Shown: positions 10,735 to 21,728 of the stretch, one piece after another
Numbering within the stretch: position 1 is the first letter of the stretch
Layout: each line of letters begins with the position of its first letter
Source: Dama dama
Taxonomy: Eukaryota; Chordata; Mammalia; Artiodactyla; Cervidae
Direction of reading: 5' to 3'
Assembly: GCF_033118175.1 (NCBI RefSeq)
Contig: NC_083701.1
Coordinates: 16,511,501 to 16,575,500 of the forward strand
Length of the DNA stretch: 64,000 nucleotides
The notes under the pieces: generated by a model
What the model was told of the DNA's origin: nothing
Seen by the model: the letters and a program-made list of their open reading frames with translations, nothing else
Databases searched by the model: none
Position numbers and translations under genes: made by a program

Positions 10735-10935
10735 ATACAGTGAAATGGAAATAATAGGCTCCAAAACCACCCAGACATGGGTGGATTGGACAAGTCACAG
10801 CAATTCTTGGAGCCAGTTTCCTCCAGGGTACAATGGAGATAAATAACAAGGTACATTCTTCACAGGATTGTTCTAAGAATAAAAAGGGGTAAGTAAGCAA
10901 AATACCTAGGACAGTGTCCAGGATATGGAGAGTAT
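10735..10935 (+). mobile_element. MIR SINE, diverged
   Basis: 'ggacaagtcacagcaattct', 'gtttcctccagggtacaatg' and 'caggattgttctaagaataa' follow the MIR order. Confidence 0.65.
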
Positions 10936-11770
10936 TAAAACATACCCTTTTTTAGGTGGTATTTTTCCCACTTTTATTTGCCATCAGCTGTGATAAGAAT
11001 ACCCTTTTACGTCTCCCAGGAATCTTAGCTACACCAGGGAAATCCCTCTTTCCTGAAAGTCTTGAAGAAAATTTCCAATAATAGTTTTTCCTTTCCTGTT
11101 TTCAAAGGAGAGTTACCCAGCAAAGGTACCACGGCCAGCGCCTTCCAAAACCTGAATTGCTACTGTCGTTCCCAAGGGCTAACTGCCTGTGATCATTTCA
11201 CGGAGGCAGAAGCGATGTTCCTGGGAACCTGGCCAGCGAGCTCTCAGATGACTTGAGAAGACTGAGCTATTTCCATTCGGTAACAGGAAGTTGTTACCAA
11301 TAAATAAGAGTACCTATCAGAGGGAGACTGAATACACCTTTAGGGAACAGAAGTGTTCATCACGGAGGGCCTCAGCATTCTGAGCTCTCCCACGGGGCAG
11401 CTGGGGACTGAGGCATCGGGGCACGCCTTAGGCTGCTGTCGTGGGCACGGGAGGAGGGAGAGGTGTCCCACCTCTTAGAAGAGGCAATTCACGTGGCAAA
11501 CTTCACTGTTGTCTTATTTTAAAGAAACTGCCACAGTCTCCCCAACCTTGAGCAACCGCCAACCTGACAGAGCGGTCAGCAGCCATCAACATCGAGACGA
11601 GGCTCTCCACCAGAAAAAAAGATTACCACTCACTGAACGCTCAGCATCTTTTTTCAGCAATAAACTATTATTTTTAGCAATAAAATATTTTTTAATTAAG
11701 GTACATACATTCTTTAAGACATAATGCTTTTGCACACTACAGTATAGTACAAACACCCCTCAACCCCCCA
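10936..11770. other. Unique sequence, nothing recognised
   Basis: Includes a moderately GC-rich patch around 11110-11240 and an AT-rich patch around 11640-11710. Neither shows a repeat or gene signature. Confidence 0.4.
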
Positions 11771-11771
11771 C

Positions 11772-11891
11772 TTTGTTTTTTGGCCGCACCATGCAGCTTG
11801 CTGGATTTTATTTCCTTGACCAGGGATTGAACACAGACCCTTGGCAGTGAGAGTCATGAGCCCTAACCACTGGGCCACCAGAGAATTCCCT
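11772..11891 (-). mobile_element. CHR SINE, short form, antisense
   Basis: It reads in + as 'tttttggccgcaccatgcag' through 'aaccactgggccaccagaga', which is the reverse complement of the CHR unit. Confidence 0.88.
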
Positions 11892-11957
11892 GAACACCTT
11901 TTAGATGCATCAGAAAACTGAAAAATCCATGCAACTCATTTAATTGTAATATCCAAT

Positions 11958-12003
11958 TTAGGGCTTTCCTGGTGGCTCTGTGGTAAAGAATCTGCCTGAG
12001 ACA
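11958..12003 (+). mobile_element. Bov-tA 5' fragment (tRNA-like head only)
   Basis: 'agggctttcctggtggctct' and 'gtggtaaagaatctgcctga' are the first 45 bases of a Bov-tA. The body is absent and the sequence passes at once into a MER5A-like element. Confidence 0.8.
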
Positions 12004-12019
12004 GGCACCCCTACCTCTT

Positions 12020-12125
12020 AAAACCAAGAGCTCTTAACTCTGCTGTCTATTAGACACACCTAGGAGGTTTCAAATATGCCAGCATCCAGAACCACCTTCA
12101 GAGATTTTTAATTGATTTGGGGGAA
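12020..12125 (+). mobile_element. MER5A-type DNA transposon fragment
   Basis: 'cttaactctgctgtctatta', 'gacacacctaggaggtttca' and 'agagatttttaattgatttg' match the MER5 family in order. Confidence 0.7.
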
Positions 12126-12601
12126 GAATCAGTTTTGAGAAGATCACAGCTCAGACCCCCCTGCAGAGGAAGCCAGAACCCTTCTAGTAATGCCCAAAGA
12201 TTGACAACCCACTCCACTCTCTGCAAAGGGGTTAATATTTGCTTCACAAACACACAAGGTTGTTTGCCTGGAACCCTGAGTCAGTCCTCAAGGAGACTCC
12301 CAGCATGATGTCCAGTGTGAAAGTTGATTTCTCCTCCTCAGCTCCACGACATCCAGAGTAGAGAGAGGACACAGCCAACCCAGAAATGCTGAGTCGCTGG
12401 CAGATAAGGCAGCAGAGGGTAAACTGGAGACGGAACCCAGCTCAGGGCCCAGCGTGAACCCACCTGTTAGCACCAGAATCTGGGGCTGGATGCTTAGCTC
12501 AGATGAGCTTGTTTCATTCACATGTAACACAATATTTCTTATCTAACCACCGGGTGATGTTTAAAAAGGACACAATGCTTAGACAATGCGAAATGTGCTA
12601 T

Positions 12602-12918
12602 GAAGTGGAGTGAAAGTCGCTCAGTCGTGACGGCTCTCTGTGACCCCATGGACTATACAGTCCATGGAATTCTCCAGGCCAGAATACTGGAGTGGGTAGC
12701 CTTTCCCTTCTCCAGGGGATCTTCGCAACCCAGGGATTGAACCCAGGTCTCCCACATTGCAGGCGGACTGTTTACCAGCTTAGCCACAAGGGAAGCCCAA
12801 GAATAAGGAAGTGTGTAGCTTATTCCTTCTCCAGTGGATCTTCCCAACCCAGCAACTGAACCAGGGTCTCCTTCATTGCAGGCTGATTCTTTACCAACTG
12901 AGCTATCAGGGAAGCCCT
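12602..12918 (-). mobile_element. BOV-A2 dimeric SINE with target-site duplication, antisense
   Basis: The reverse complement of two Bov-A units lies head to tail (12609-12797 and 12798-12918), joined at 'gccacaagggaagcccaaga'. aaatgtgctat occurs on both sides (12591-12601 and 12919-12929). This is the only clear dimer in the window. Confidence 0.95.
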
Positions 12919-13117
12919 AAATGTGCTATAGATTATTATTATTTTCTTGATGATAAGAAAATATGCTACAGTATTCCCCTGAGTTTAAATTTTTTTAAAC
13001 ATACTTTGACACTCACCATATTCCATGAAATACCAGGCTATACACATTAGCTCTTAGGATCCCCGAAATATACCATGCATGAGACAGATGCTATTATTAC
13101 CCAATTTTACAAACAAG

Positions 13118-13280
13118 AGGTTGTCAGGGGCCTCGAGGGGTGGGATTCAGGGAGGGAGGCTCAAGAGGAAGGGGATATATGTATACATATAGTTGACACA
13201 TGTTGTAGTAGAGCAGAAACTAACACAACATTGTAAAGCAAGTATACTTCAATTTAAGAGATACATTTATAACACAGATA
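13118..13280 (+). mobile_element. Ruminant L1 3' UTR fragment
   Basis: 'cctcgaggggtgggattcag' then 'gcagaaactaacacaacatt' and 'gtaaagcaagtatacttcaa', the end of a heavily 5'-truncated L1. Confidence 0.82.
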
Positions 13281-14645
13281 AAATTAAATTTAAAACAAGA
13301 GAATGCCAGTGGTTTCCAGTCAATGTATTGGGATCAGCCAGTAACTCAGGAAGAATTGCCTGGTAAGTCTTCAAGGCTGCTGCCATCACCCACCCTCCTC
13401 CAGTGTGCCAAGGTTTCCAGCAAGGGAACCCCACCACATACACTTCCAAAAAAGGATGCAAGTCTCTGGCTTAAGGTCTATTGAATCTCCTCCCAGGGCC
13501 ACCCAAATATAAGTCAAGAGACACACAGAAATGTCCGTACCCACCTGGTCTCCTCAGGGTGAAAGCTACCATGACTCCGATATCTGCATCCAAACAACAA
13601 GAGCATTAAACAGTGTATGTGTTTACACGCTTCTGCTCATCTGTTCAAGGTGGTGTCACTCCATATGGACCCAGGGCTCACGCAGGCGGGGAGGAAGCCA
13701 GCCCAGCACACAGAAAGAGGAGCCGGGCAACTGGAGCTCGGGTCTCATCTCTGTCCCTTTCTGACTATGTCTCTGGGGCCGGCCATGGGACTTCTCTGAG
13801 CTCCAGGCTCCTCTTCTGCAGGAAGCGGCGATAAAGTTCACTCAGCTTTTCTCACGGGGGTGCTGTGTGTGTGACCTCCTTGAACCCTCATGCTGCACTG
13901 TTAAAAGTTCTACAGGTAACTACTTTACATGGCTCAGGGGAGCCGGGATTAGGAAACGGCTCACAACCATGGTCTCTATGTGGTTTTCCACTTGTGCCAC
14001 CAGATTCCTCTTCTAGAATCATCTTTTCTACCTTCAGTGCAGAAGAGAAGAAGCTCAGGCCAAGAGGACAAACACTAAGTTAATTGCATCAGTGGGTGCG
14101 ACCAGTTCAGGCCCCTCCCACTCTCCTTCCCATCTAAGAGGACTCAGGTCACCTCTGCACCTCACCCTCCAAACACAATCATAACATCCAGTGTAGAAAA
14201 ATAATTTTTTTGATTTGTGAGTTTCTTTATATAACTCTTAAAAATGTTTTAAAAAATATATTTGAAAAATATACATTTAATATACTAATGTTTAATAAAA
14301 TTCCTTTGTCAAAAGAATGGTTTGCAGGTAATCAGGTCTATCTTAAAAAACAAAACAAAACCAAGCTTCATCACCATTTTGAGGTTATCCATAGAGCCTT
14401 GAGTAAGTTTCTAGCTCCCTGTTGGAAATACCTTCTTAGGTATATGCTCTCTGTATACTCATCCTACTTCTAAGACTGGCAAAAGGCAAACCAGCAAACA
14501 CAGAAATAGCTATAATGTGGGTTTTGCAGAAGATTGTGAAAATATAAATCCACATGACATCCTGCCTTGTTGAGACTCTGAAACTTTTCTTCCCCTCTCC
14601 CTATGATCTGCCCGTTACTATTCTCCTGATCATATCCTATTTGTT
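13281..14645. other. Unique sequence, no gene recognised
   Basis: Two character zones: moderately GC-rich at 13650-13860 and AT-rich at 14190-14350. No SINE, LTR or domain-bearing frame was found in 1.3 kb. Confidence 0.4.
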
Positions 14646-14649
14646 CAGA

Positions 14650-14850
14650 GCAATGATGATCAACTTTGGTTGTACATCAGATTCTTATTGAAGAGCCTTC
14701 TAAAATCTTTCACACACTATGGTCAAATCCCATCCCAGAGAGTCTGACTTCATTGATCAGAGTGGGGCCAAAGCACAGTAGTCTTTTAAGTTCCCCAGCT
14801 GATTCTGAGGTGCAGCAGGGTTTCAAACTCCTATGGCTAAATTATCAGTT
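14650..14850 (+). mobile_element. MER5A-type DNA transposon
   Basis: 'ggttgtacatcagattctta', 'ccagagagtctgacttcatt' and 'ccccagctgattctgaggtg' cover most of a MER5A element. Confidence 0.8.
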
Positions 14851-15179
14851 CTGGTGAGCTGTGTTTGCAAAGGCAAGGTTTATATTTTTTAAGGAAGATC
14901 AAAGATAATTTTTTAACTAGCAGGAACAATAACATTTAAGAAATTCAGAGTACTTAGTGAGTTTATTTGGGTAGGCTATGTGAATTTTATCATCCAACCT
15001 CAACTCCTCTTTAAACTTCATCCCAACAGTTAGCCCATAGAATCGGTTGTCTTCTCTAATTCTGCATGGGATCAGCTCAGTCTTGATGGAACTGAGTCCT
15101 TCAGCTTAAGAGAGAAGGATCAGTCCTCTATTGGGTCTGATGTGTCAGGCAATGACATGAGTAGACGCAGTGTGTTGGT

Positions 15180-15397
15180 GCCTGTAAGTTGCTTCAGTTG
15201 TGTCAAACTTTTTGCAACCCCATGGACTATAGCCCACCAGGCTCCTTTGTCCATGGGATTCTCCAGGCAAGAATACTGGATTGGGTTTCCATGCCCTCTT
15301 TCAGGGGATCTTCCTGACCCATGGATCGAACTCCGTGTCTCATGTCTCCTGCATTGAAAGGCAGGTTCTTTACCACTAGCGCCACCTGGGAAGCCCC
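15180..15397 (-). mobile_element. Bov-tA SINE, antisense
   Basis: Runs in + from 'gttgcttcagttgtgtcaaa' to 'accactagcgccacctggga'. It contains a small duplication near 'tgtctcatgtctcctgcatt'. Confidence 0.94.
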
Positions 15398-16965
15398 AGT
15401 AGATGGAGAACTGATTCCCAATCTGGTGGGAAACACTCCATTTTTGCCTACTGTAATATGGAATCTCCCCCCTCGTTGAGGTAAACAGATGTTTCTCTGG
15501 TAGGCCCTCATTTTGTATATTCCAGCCCCATCAGCCATCACAGTGAAATTCAGATATCACCAGCTCAGCAGATTGTCACTGAAAACCTTGCTGTTTTACC
15601 TGCCAGAGTCTAGGAAATGCCCCTCCAAGGATGCTAATGAATCCTCCCTCCTGTGGTTTCTCTGAGCCAAGGGTGACTTGGGAGTAATCTGGAGTCACAT
15701 TGGGTAGAACCATCCTGGGTTAAGCCAGTCTCTGTCAGTCCTTCAGAAACCCTTGCCAAAAACTCAAGGGCAAAGTGGTAGGAGGTGCTGTTGTAGGTCT
15801 GTTCCAGGAAAATGGAGACTTTTTCCTCGCATGCCTCTTACCCACCCTGCAGCACACCAAGAGTGCCCACTTCTGAGGTCATCTTCCAGGGGCTGGAGGA
15901 GACGTTTTACCCATGGCCACTGGCCTCCATCCTCTCCTGTTCCTCCTCCTCTCTAGCTAAGATCAGTGTATGGCCAGGTTGGTTGGAGAGCAAGGAAAAG
16001 AGAGAAACAAATATTGCAGGTCATGTCATTGACTCAGTATACTTAGGGCTGCTGGACTCCCCTGGCCCCAAGCTTTCTCTTTCCTGGGTCCCTAAGAAAA
16101 TGTTAATTTTTCTTATTTCAGCCTCTTTATATGCTGGCTAACCAGAGCCCCGATCTCTGTTCTTCTAAAGATAAAAGGATTAATCACTAAGTCCCAAATA
16201 GACTTATTTAGAGAACAAGCATCTGTTTCTCCCTATGTCCCAGCACAAATCAGTCTTCATGCTTCCACCCTTTTGAGACTTCAAATCTTTTCTTTACTCC
16301 CCCAAATCTCCTTTCCACGTCTATTCCCTGAGTATCTTTTGGCACAATGATAACAGTAGGGCATCCACTGGTTGGCATGTTTCTCTCGGGTAACATTAAA
16401 GGTTTCTGTTCCCATGTGGTCTCCCCTTCTTTGAGTCAGCTTTCCCACAGAACATTTGTATTCTGCTTTCTGCTCCTACTACAGGTGGAAGTAAGTCACT
16501 GAGGCAGAGATTCTTATCTCTGCATGCAGCTGGGTTGGGGAGACCCTCTGATTCACAGTGAAGTATATGAAGACCAATCTGGACTACACTCCATTCAGCT
16601 TCCTCCAATCTACCTTTGCCAGCAACAAAGGTGATATGTTGATCCCAATTTGCCACATGGGTCTATTTCTCAATGGTTTTGAACATAACAGGGAAAGAGA
16701 AAGATACAGTTATAACCTTAAGACAACCAACAGACTGACATATAAAGATTTTGTTATAGGTGAGTATCATTCAACTCCATAATGGGTAAACAGAGGATCT
16801 CTAAAATTCCTTTTGAGTCTCATGTAATGGACCTCAAAGACAGAAGGATGGGTGCTATATTAAATTAAATAATTAAATCCTCCCTTTGTAGGATTCTCAG
16901 AGCCTTTAATATGCTGACCTTCATCATGACTTTCCAAAGAGAGTGATAGAGTATTCAGATTTTTC
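15398..16965. other. Unique or unrecognised ancient sequence upstream of the retrocopy
   Basis: 1.57 kb with no clear repeat. Pyrimidine-rich tracts occur at 16240-16330. Old, highly diverged LTR or DNA-transposon material is possible but I could not assign any. Confidence 0.4.
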
Positions 16966-16980
16966 TAAATGAATTGGACC
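16966..16980. repeat. Target-site duplication, left copy
   Basis: taaatgaattggacc, identical to 21729-21743. It follows a T-rich stretch (tttttc), compatible with the relaxed L1 endonuclease preference. Confidence 0.95.
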
Positions 16981-17275
16981 GGGGGCTGCGCCGGCCGCTT
17001 CCCAGCCAGGCTGAAAGGGCTCGGAAAGCTAGCTGGCCTTGTTGGCCCTTAAATCGCATACTGAATGGCCTGGCCCCAGCTACCCTCGCCAAGCCGCGCA
17101 AAGAAGGATGCTCCTGGCTCTCCTCGGCCTCCCAGGTTTGCTTTCTTTCTTTTCCCGAAGGTGGGCCCTTAGGTTCTGCGGCCGCCGGGAAAACCAAACC
17201 CCGAGTGTCCGGAGAGTAACCGGAAGTGCCCTCCCAGGCGGAGGGGCGGCGCCGGCTGCAGCCGGGGAGAGGGAA
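16981..17275 (+). promoter_or_regulatory. CpG-rich 5' leader of the retrocopy
   Basis: Roughly two dozen CpG dinucleotides in under 300 bases, including gcggccgccggg and ggcggcgccggctgcag, in an otherwise CpG-poor window. It begins exactly at the left duplication, so it is the transcribed 5' UTR of the parent mRNA rather than a host CpG island. Such leaders often overlap promoter activity, so it could in principle support transcription at the new site; that is inference. Sequence after 17276 is CpG-poor. Confidence 0.7.
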
Positions 17276-17536
17276 GAATTGAGTATTGTTAATAACTATG
17301 GACTGGAGATCCTTTGGAGCCAAAAGGAAGACAGTCTTGAGTCTTCCTTGTTATGGGTTGTAAATACCACATAAAGAATGAGTGCATGTGATGCTGGAAA
17401 CTTGTAGAGAGGAACTACTCATGACTGAAAGGCTTAAAACAGATATATCTTTCGAGTTCTTATCGAGAAAATGACTATGAAGAAAATGATGGGTCAGAAG
17501 ACCAGTGGAAAACTCCCTAGGAGAGAGCCATAGAAA

Positions 17537-18514
17537 ATGTACACTTCAGAAGAGAGAGAGAATCAGAGACCTCAAAAAAGGAAAATATATCATGTATGCC
17601 CTCAGAAGGGTAAAAAGATTTTTATTCATGTGCATGAGATTACTCAAATAGATGATCAGATATACCAGTGCCTTGAACGTGAGCAAAACTTTTGTGAAAA
17701 CTTAGCTCTTATTATGTGTGAGAGAACCCACACTGGGGAGAAACCTTATAGATGTGATATGTGTGAGAAAACCTTCATCCAAAGCTCAGATCTTATTTCA
17801 CATCAGAGGATCCACAGTTATGAGAAACCTTATAAATGTAGCAAATGTGAGAAGAGCTTTTGGCACCACTTAGCCCTTTCAGGACACCAGAGAACGCATG
17901 CAGGTAAAAAATTCTATACATGTGATATCTGTGGCAAGAATTTTGGTCAGAGCTCTGATCTGCTTGTCCACCAGCGAAGCCATACAGGCGAGAAACCGTA
18001 TCTGTGTAGTGAGTGTGATAAATGCTTCAGCCAAAGTACAAACCTCATAAGGCACCGAAGAACTCACACGGGTGAGAAACCATTTAAGTGTCTGGAGTGT
18101 GAAAAAGCTTTTAGTGGGAAATCCGATCTTATTATCCACCAGAGAACTCATACTGGTGAAAGACCCTACAAATGTAATAAGTGTGAGAAAAGTTACCGAC
18201 ACCGGTCAGCCTTCATTGTTCATAAAAGAGTACATACCGGGGAGAAGCCCTATAAGTGTGGTGCCTGTGAGAAATGCTTTGGCCAGAAATCAGACCTTAT
18301 TGTACACCAGAGAGTCCACACAGGTGAGAAGCTGTATAAATGCTTGGAATGTATGAGAAGTTTTACCCGGAGTGCCAACCTCATCAGGCACCAGGCAACT
18401 CACACTCACACTTTTAAATGCCTTGAATATGAGAAGAGCTTCAGCTGTAGTTCAGACCTTATTGTACATCAAAGACTTCACGTGCAAGAGAAACTGCATC
18501 AGTGGTCTGCATGA
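17537..18514 (+). CDS. C2H2 zinc-finger protein, retrocopy ORF (325 aa, truncated by in-frame TGA)
   Basis: This would be a nuclear DNA-binding protein of the Kruppel type. Eight intact C2H2 fingers lie at residues 71-93, 99-121, 127-149, 155-177, 183-205, 211-233, 239-261 and 267-289, mostly joined by TGEKPY-type linkers. A degenerate finger precedes them (about 43-65, second cysteine absent). A ninth at 293-315 has tyrosine in place of the second cysteine. No KRAB or SCAN domain is visible in the frame. The start is the first ATG after an in-frame TAG at 17531-17533, so the true N terminus of the parent protein may lie further upstream in shifted frames. Codon 326 is TGA, and the frame then stays open through 18742. 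Conserved finger spacing argues for recent origin or some constraint. The paralogue was not identified. Confidence 0.8.
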   Translation: MYTSEERENQRPQKRKIYHVCPQKGKKIFIHVHEITQIDDQIYQCLEREQNFCENLALIMCERTHTGEKPYRCDMCEKTFIQSSDLISHQRIHSYEKPYKCSKCEKSFWHHLALSGHQRTHAGKKFYTCDICGKNFGQSSDLLVHQRSHTGEKPYLCSECDKCFSQSTNLIRHRRTHTGEKPFKCLECEKAFSGKSDLIIHQRTHTGERPYKCNKCEKSYRHRSAFIVHKRVHTGEKPYKCGACEKCFGQKSDLIVHQRVHTGEKLYKCLECMRSFTRSANLIRHQATHTHTFKCLEYEKSFSCSSDLIVHQRLHVQEKLHQWSA

Positions 18515-18745
18515 GAGAGTGGCTTCCTCCTAGGCATGGACTTCGTTGCCCAACAGAAAATGAGAACTCAGACAGAGGAGCTGCATTATAAATACAGTGT
18601 CTCTGATAAAAGCTTTCACCAGAGCTCAGCCCTTTTTCAACATCAGACAATCCACATCAGTGAAAAACCATATATCTGTAATGTGGCTGAGAAAGATCTT
18701 GAGCTCAGCCCTCCCCATGTATCAGAAGCCTCACAGATGTCTTGA
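18512..18745 (+). pseudogene. In-frame continuation of the zinc-finger ORF after the premature stop
   Basis: After TGA at 18512-18514 the same frame runs without a stop for 76 more codons to TGA at 18743-18745. Its peptide holds one decayed finger (YKYSVSDKSF...HQTIH, both cysteines lost) and the start of another (EKPYICNVAEK). The simplest view is that a single substitution turned a cysteine codon of the parent into TGA; this is inferred from the position and not seen directly. Confidence 0.75.
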
Positions 18746-18779
18746 CCAGACAAGAAGTTATTATACCATAAACAAACAA

Positions 18780-19480
18780 ACAAAAAAAGATGTATTTACA
18801 ATGTAAGAGAACTCATTTAAGATGGAGAACTCAAAGCAAATCTCAGATTTTCCTCAGCGCTCAGACTTTGTTCGGGACCAGAAAATCTGCAGTTAATAGG
18901 AACCTGAGAAATGGTTTGGCCAGAGAGCTGTCTTTACAGAACCGTATCAATCACTCCAGTGAGAAACCTTACAAATGCCCTGAGTTTTTTGAAAACCTTC
19001 AGTCCAACCTCATGTCTGATCACCACAAGAGGATTTATACAGGTGGGAAACTTACAAGTTCGGTGAATGTGAGAAAGCTCTCTAGCAATGCTCACCTCTC
19101 CTCATTCCAAGAGAATTCAGATCAGAGGACGATATTTTTTTAATGCCCTGTGAAACAGTGCTTCAGACAGTATGCACGCCTCATTGGACATCAGAAAGCC
19201 CCACTGGAAAGAAACCCCAGCAGTTGTGAAAAAAGCCCCTTAACATAACTGTGACTTTATTACCTATCAGAGAAGCCATACAGGTGAAAATTTGTGTATT
19301 TACCTTGAATGTGGCAAAAGCATTAAGTGAAGAGCCTTCTTGGGTTTGCAACCCCCCCTCCCCAAAAAAAAAGAAAATCTGATGAAGGACCTTATGAATT
19401 CTCTGAATGAGAAAACTTCTGTCAATGATCAGTTCTTGTACACCAGGGAACTTGTATAAGTGAAAGACCCTAAAGTAACC
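18780..19480 (+). pseudogene. Fossil zinc fingers in the 3' part of the retrocopy
   Basis: Finger-like pieces remain beyond the last stop. EKPYKCPEFFENLQSNLMSD with a following HHKRIYTGGK lies near 18960-19045. CPVKQCFRQYARLIGHQKA lies at about 19144-19200. YQRSHTGENLC with LECGKS lies near 19263-19325, and a trace VHQGT...SERP at 19440-19470. They carry stops and lie in a different frame from the main ORF. They imply that the ancestral array was longer. Confidence 0.65.
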
Positions 19481-21686
19481 CTAAGTCTGGGGGAGAAAAA
19501 AAAAAATCCTTGCAGGAAATCTCTACCTTATTGGGCCCCAAAGAAACTACTCTGGAGAGCATTTTGTAGACCTCTGTAGAGGTCTAACTGTGAACTGTGT
19601 ACATTTAACAGGTATGAGAAGAACTGTTCTCATAGTTAGTTGACCCCTGTAGTAGAGATGACTTTTAATGGAGTCGACATGCAAACAGTTTTGTTTAGAT
19701 ACCCAGAAACTTGTTCTGGGAAGAGCTAGGGCAGGTCAGAGTAGGCCTGATGGGTTACTCAGGTAAAGATGCTTTTCTTTTATCTGAACCACTGAATGAT
19801 TGCTTTACTTTCAGTTTTTAAAATTTGGAACTCCAATAAAAGAGAGGACTGTAATTGAGATAGAAAGTGTGGCATGTGTTACTGTTGGGAAAAGAAGTAC
19901 ATTGACTTTGCCTCTGTTGATTTTCTAATTCTTGGGTAGAACGGGGACTAGTGTGTTGATACCAGCATGGGAACCTTCTGCTGGTTGTGAAAAGAACCAA
20001 ACAGCTAGGGAGTAGTTATCCTAAATCAAAACACTCCCCAGAATTTCCCCTTTGGAGGACCAGCCTCATAATAAGGCAGAATGCTCAGCATTTTACTTGG
20101 TGTGAATTGAGGCATGCCCTCAGTCCTCACCCTAAAATATCTTTCAGTTTATTATTGGTATTTGCAATTTCAGCTTTAGAGATTTGTTTGTTATCAACAC
20201 AGAACTGCAAGTTCCAGGATGATCATTATGATTTTGCTTGTTGCCATATTTTTGTGACTTCATTTATCACGTTTCTTTCAATGGTTTCTTTCAACTCCTT
20301 GCAAAATGTTTAAGGGAAGGCTGACAGAAAGACTCAAGTCTGAGTCGGCACAGAGTAAAACACATACTGATACATTATTAATGGAGAAACGACTGATTTT
20401 AAGAATCCTGACTGAAGAGCTGGTGTTTGTTTTTTCCCCCCACTGCAACATCCTGTTTATAGCAAATCCAAGCCTCATGATATACCTTTCATTTATTTTG
20501 GTTCTGCCAAGGAAATAGAATACATTTTTATTTCTGGGGAAAGACAAGTCACCACAATATAAGGTGTACATTTGGCTTGTAAAGTAGGGTTCTAAATGCT
20601 AGAAAGGAAAGGGAGTTGGCAAATTCGTCAGAGGTTTCAGGATAAGCACTTATCTCCAATTTAGTATAATTATGATTAACATTCTCCAGAAATACTCTAA
20701 TCCAGGGATCTATAAATGCATGCTTGTGAGGTTTTTTTTTTTTTTCCTCTTCCCTCAGGTTAAAAGACATTTAATATAAATACTTAAGAGTTCTCCAGTA
20801 TTTGGGACTGTAGACTGGTGAATAAATACTTGCGGTCCTCTGATTTATCTTAGCAGATCCTGAACCCTAGGCAGCATTGGTGTTTGGACTCATAGGCGTG
20901 GCCAGCTGCTACACGGCCCCTTGTGTATGGCTCCAAGCTTTGATCTTAATGACAGGTTGGTAACCTGGATAATCTTAGGGTCAGAGGAATAACTCATAGT
21001 GATAAGGAATCTGACTCTAGGCTGTTTTTTCTTTCTTTTAGAAAACAGATCCTGGAAGTTTATTTGATCTGATGTGTTTTGGTAATTTTCATTAGCTCTT
21101 ACACCATAAAAACTTGCTCAGTGTGATAAAACACAGGAGATGTATTTGTTTCTCTTCGATGAAAATCATGCCTATCACTAGCATATGTTTGACAGTTGTA
21201 ATTCTTAAAATAGTATTGGATGTATGGCTTGGTGGTGATAAAAATTAGTCCTTATGGCTACTTGTTAGTCATTAGAACTTGGAGAAGGGCACAGTTGTAA
21301 CTTTGGTGGGGCAATGACCTGCCCCTTTCAACTAATCTTACTGGTAATTGTCTCTAGTCTTTAAGTAAATTAAGGATGGACCATCCCTCAGCCAAAACTT
21401 TGAGGGTATGAAATAGGTCTGAGGGCTTTTAACCATGGGGAAAAAAGGGTGTTGGTATTACTCATATAGAATAACCTGAGGTTGGAGAGGACCACTTGGG
21501 AGCCTGTAACCAAAACTAGAAGGTAACTTCTGGAACGGAGGGAGGTTCTCTTGAGACAGTGCCAACCTAAATCTACCTCAGGTAAGTGGTTAGAGGAACT
21601 TTATCAAGATTTCAGACCAAACAAGACACTTGTATTCAGTCAGTGTATTCCTATGCTTTAATGTTTTTGTTTTCCCTTAATTCTTA

Positions 21687-21692
21687 AATAAA
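21687..21692 (+). terminator. Polyadenylation signal of the retrocopy
   Basis: aataaa about 20 bases before the point where gene sequence gives way to the A-rich tail (21713-21728). This spacing is normal for cleavage and polyadenylation, and it shows the copied mRNA ended here. Confidence 0.85.
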
Positions 21693-21728
21693 AGCATTGT
21701 TCTGAAAACTCCAAAAAATAAAATAAAA

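Noticed and set aside
16981..17275. CpG island of a resident host gene
   Set aside because: It begins exactly at the target-site duplication, so it belongs to the inserted mRNA copy.
17879..18202. Antisense open frame of 107 codons in the zinc-finger region
   Set aside because: It is a shadow of the repetitive finger codons on the opposite strand.
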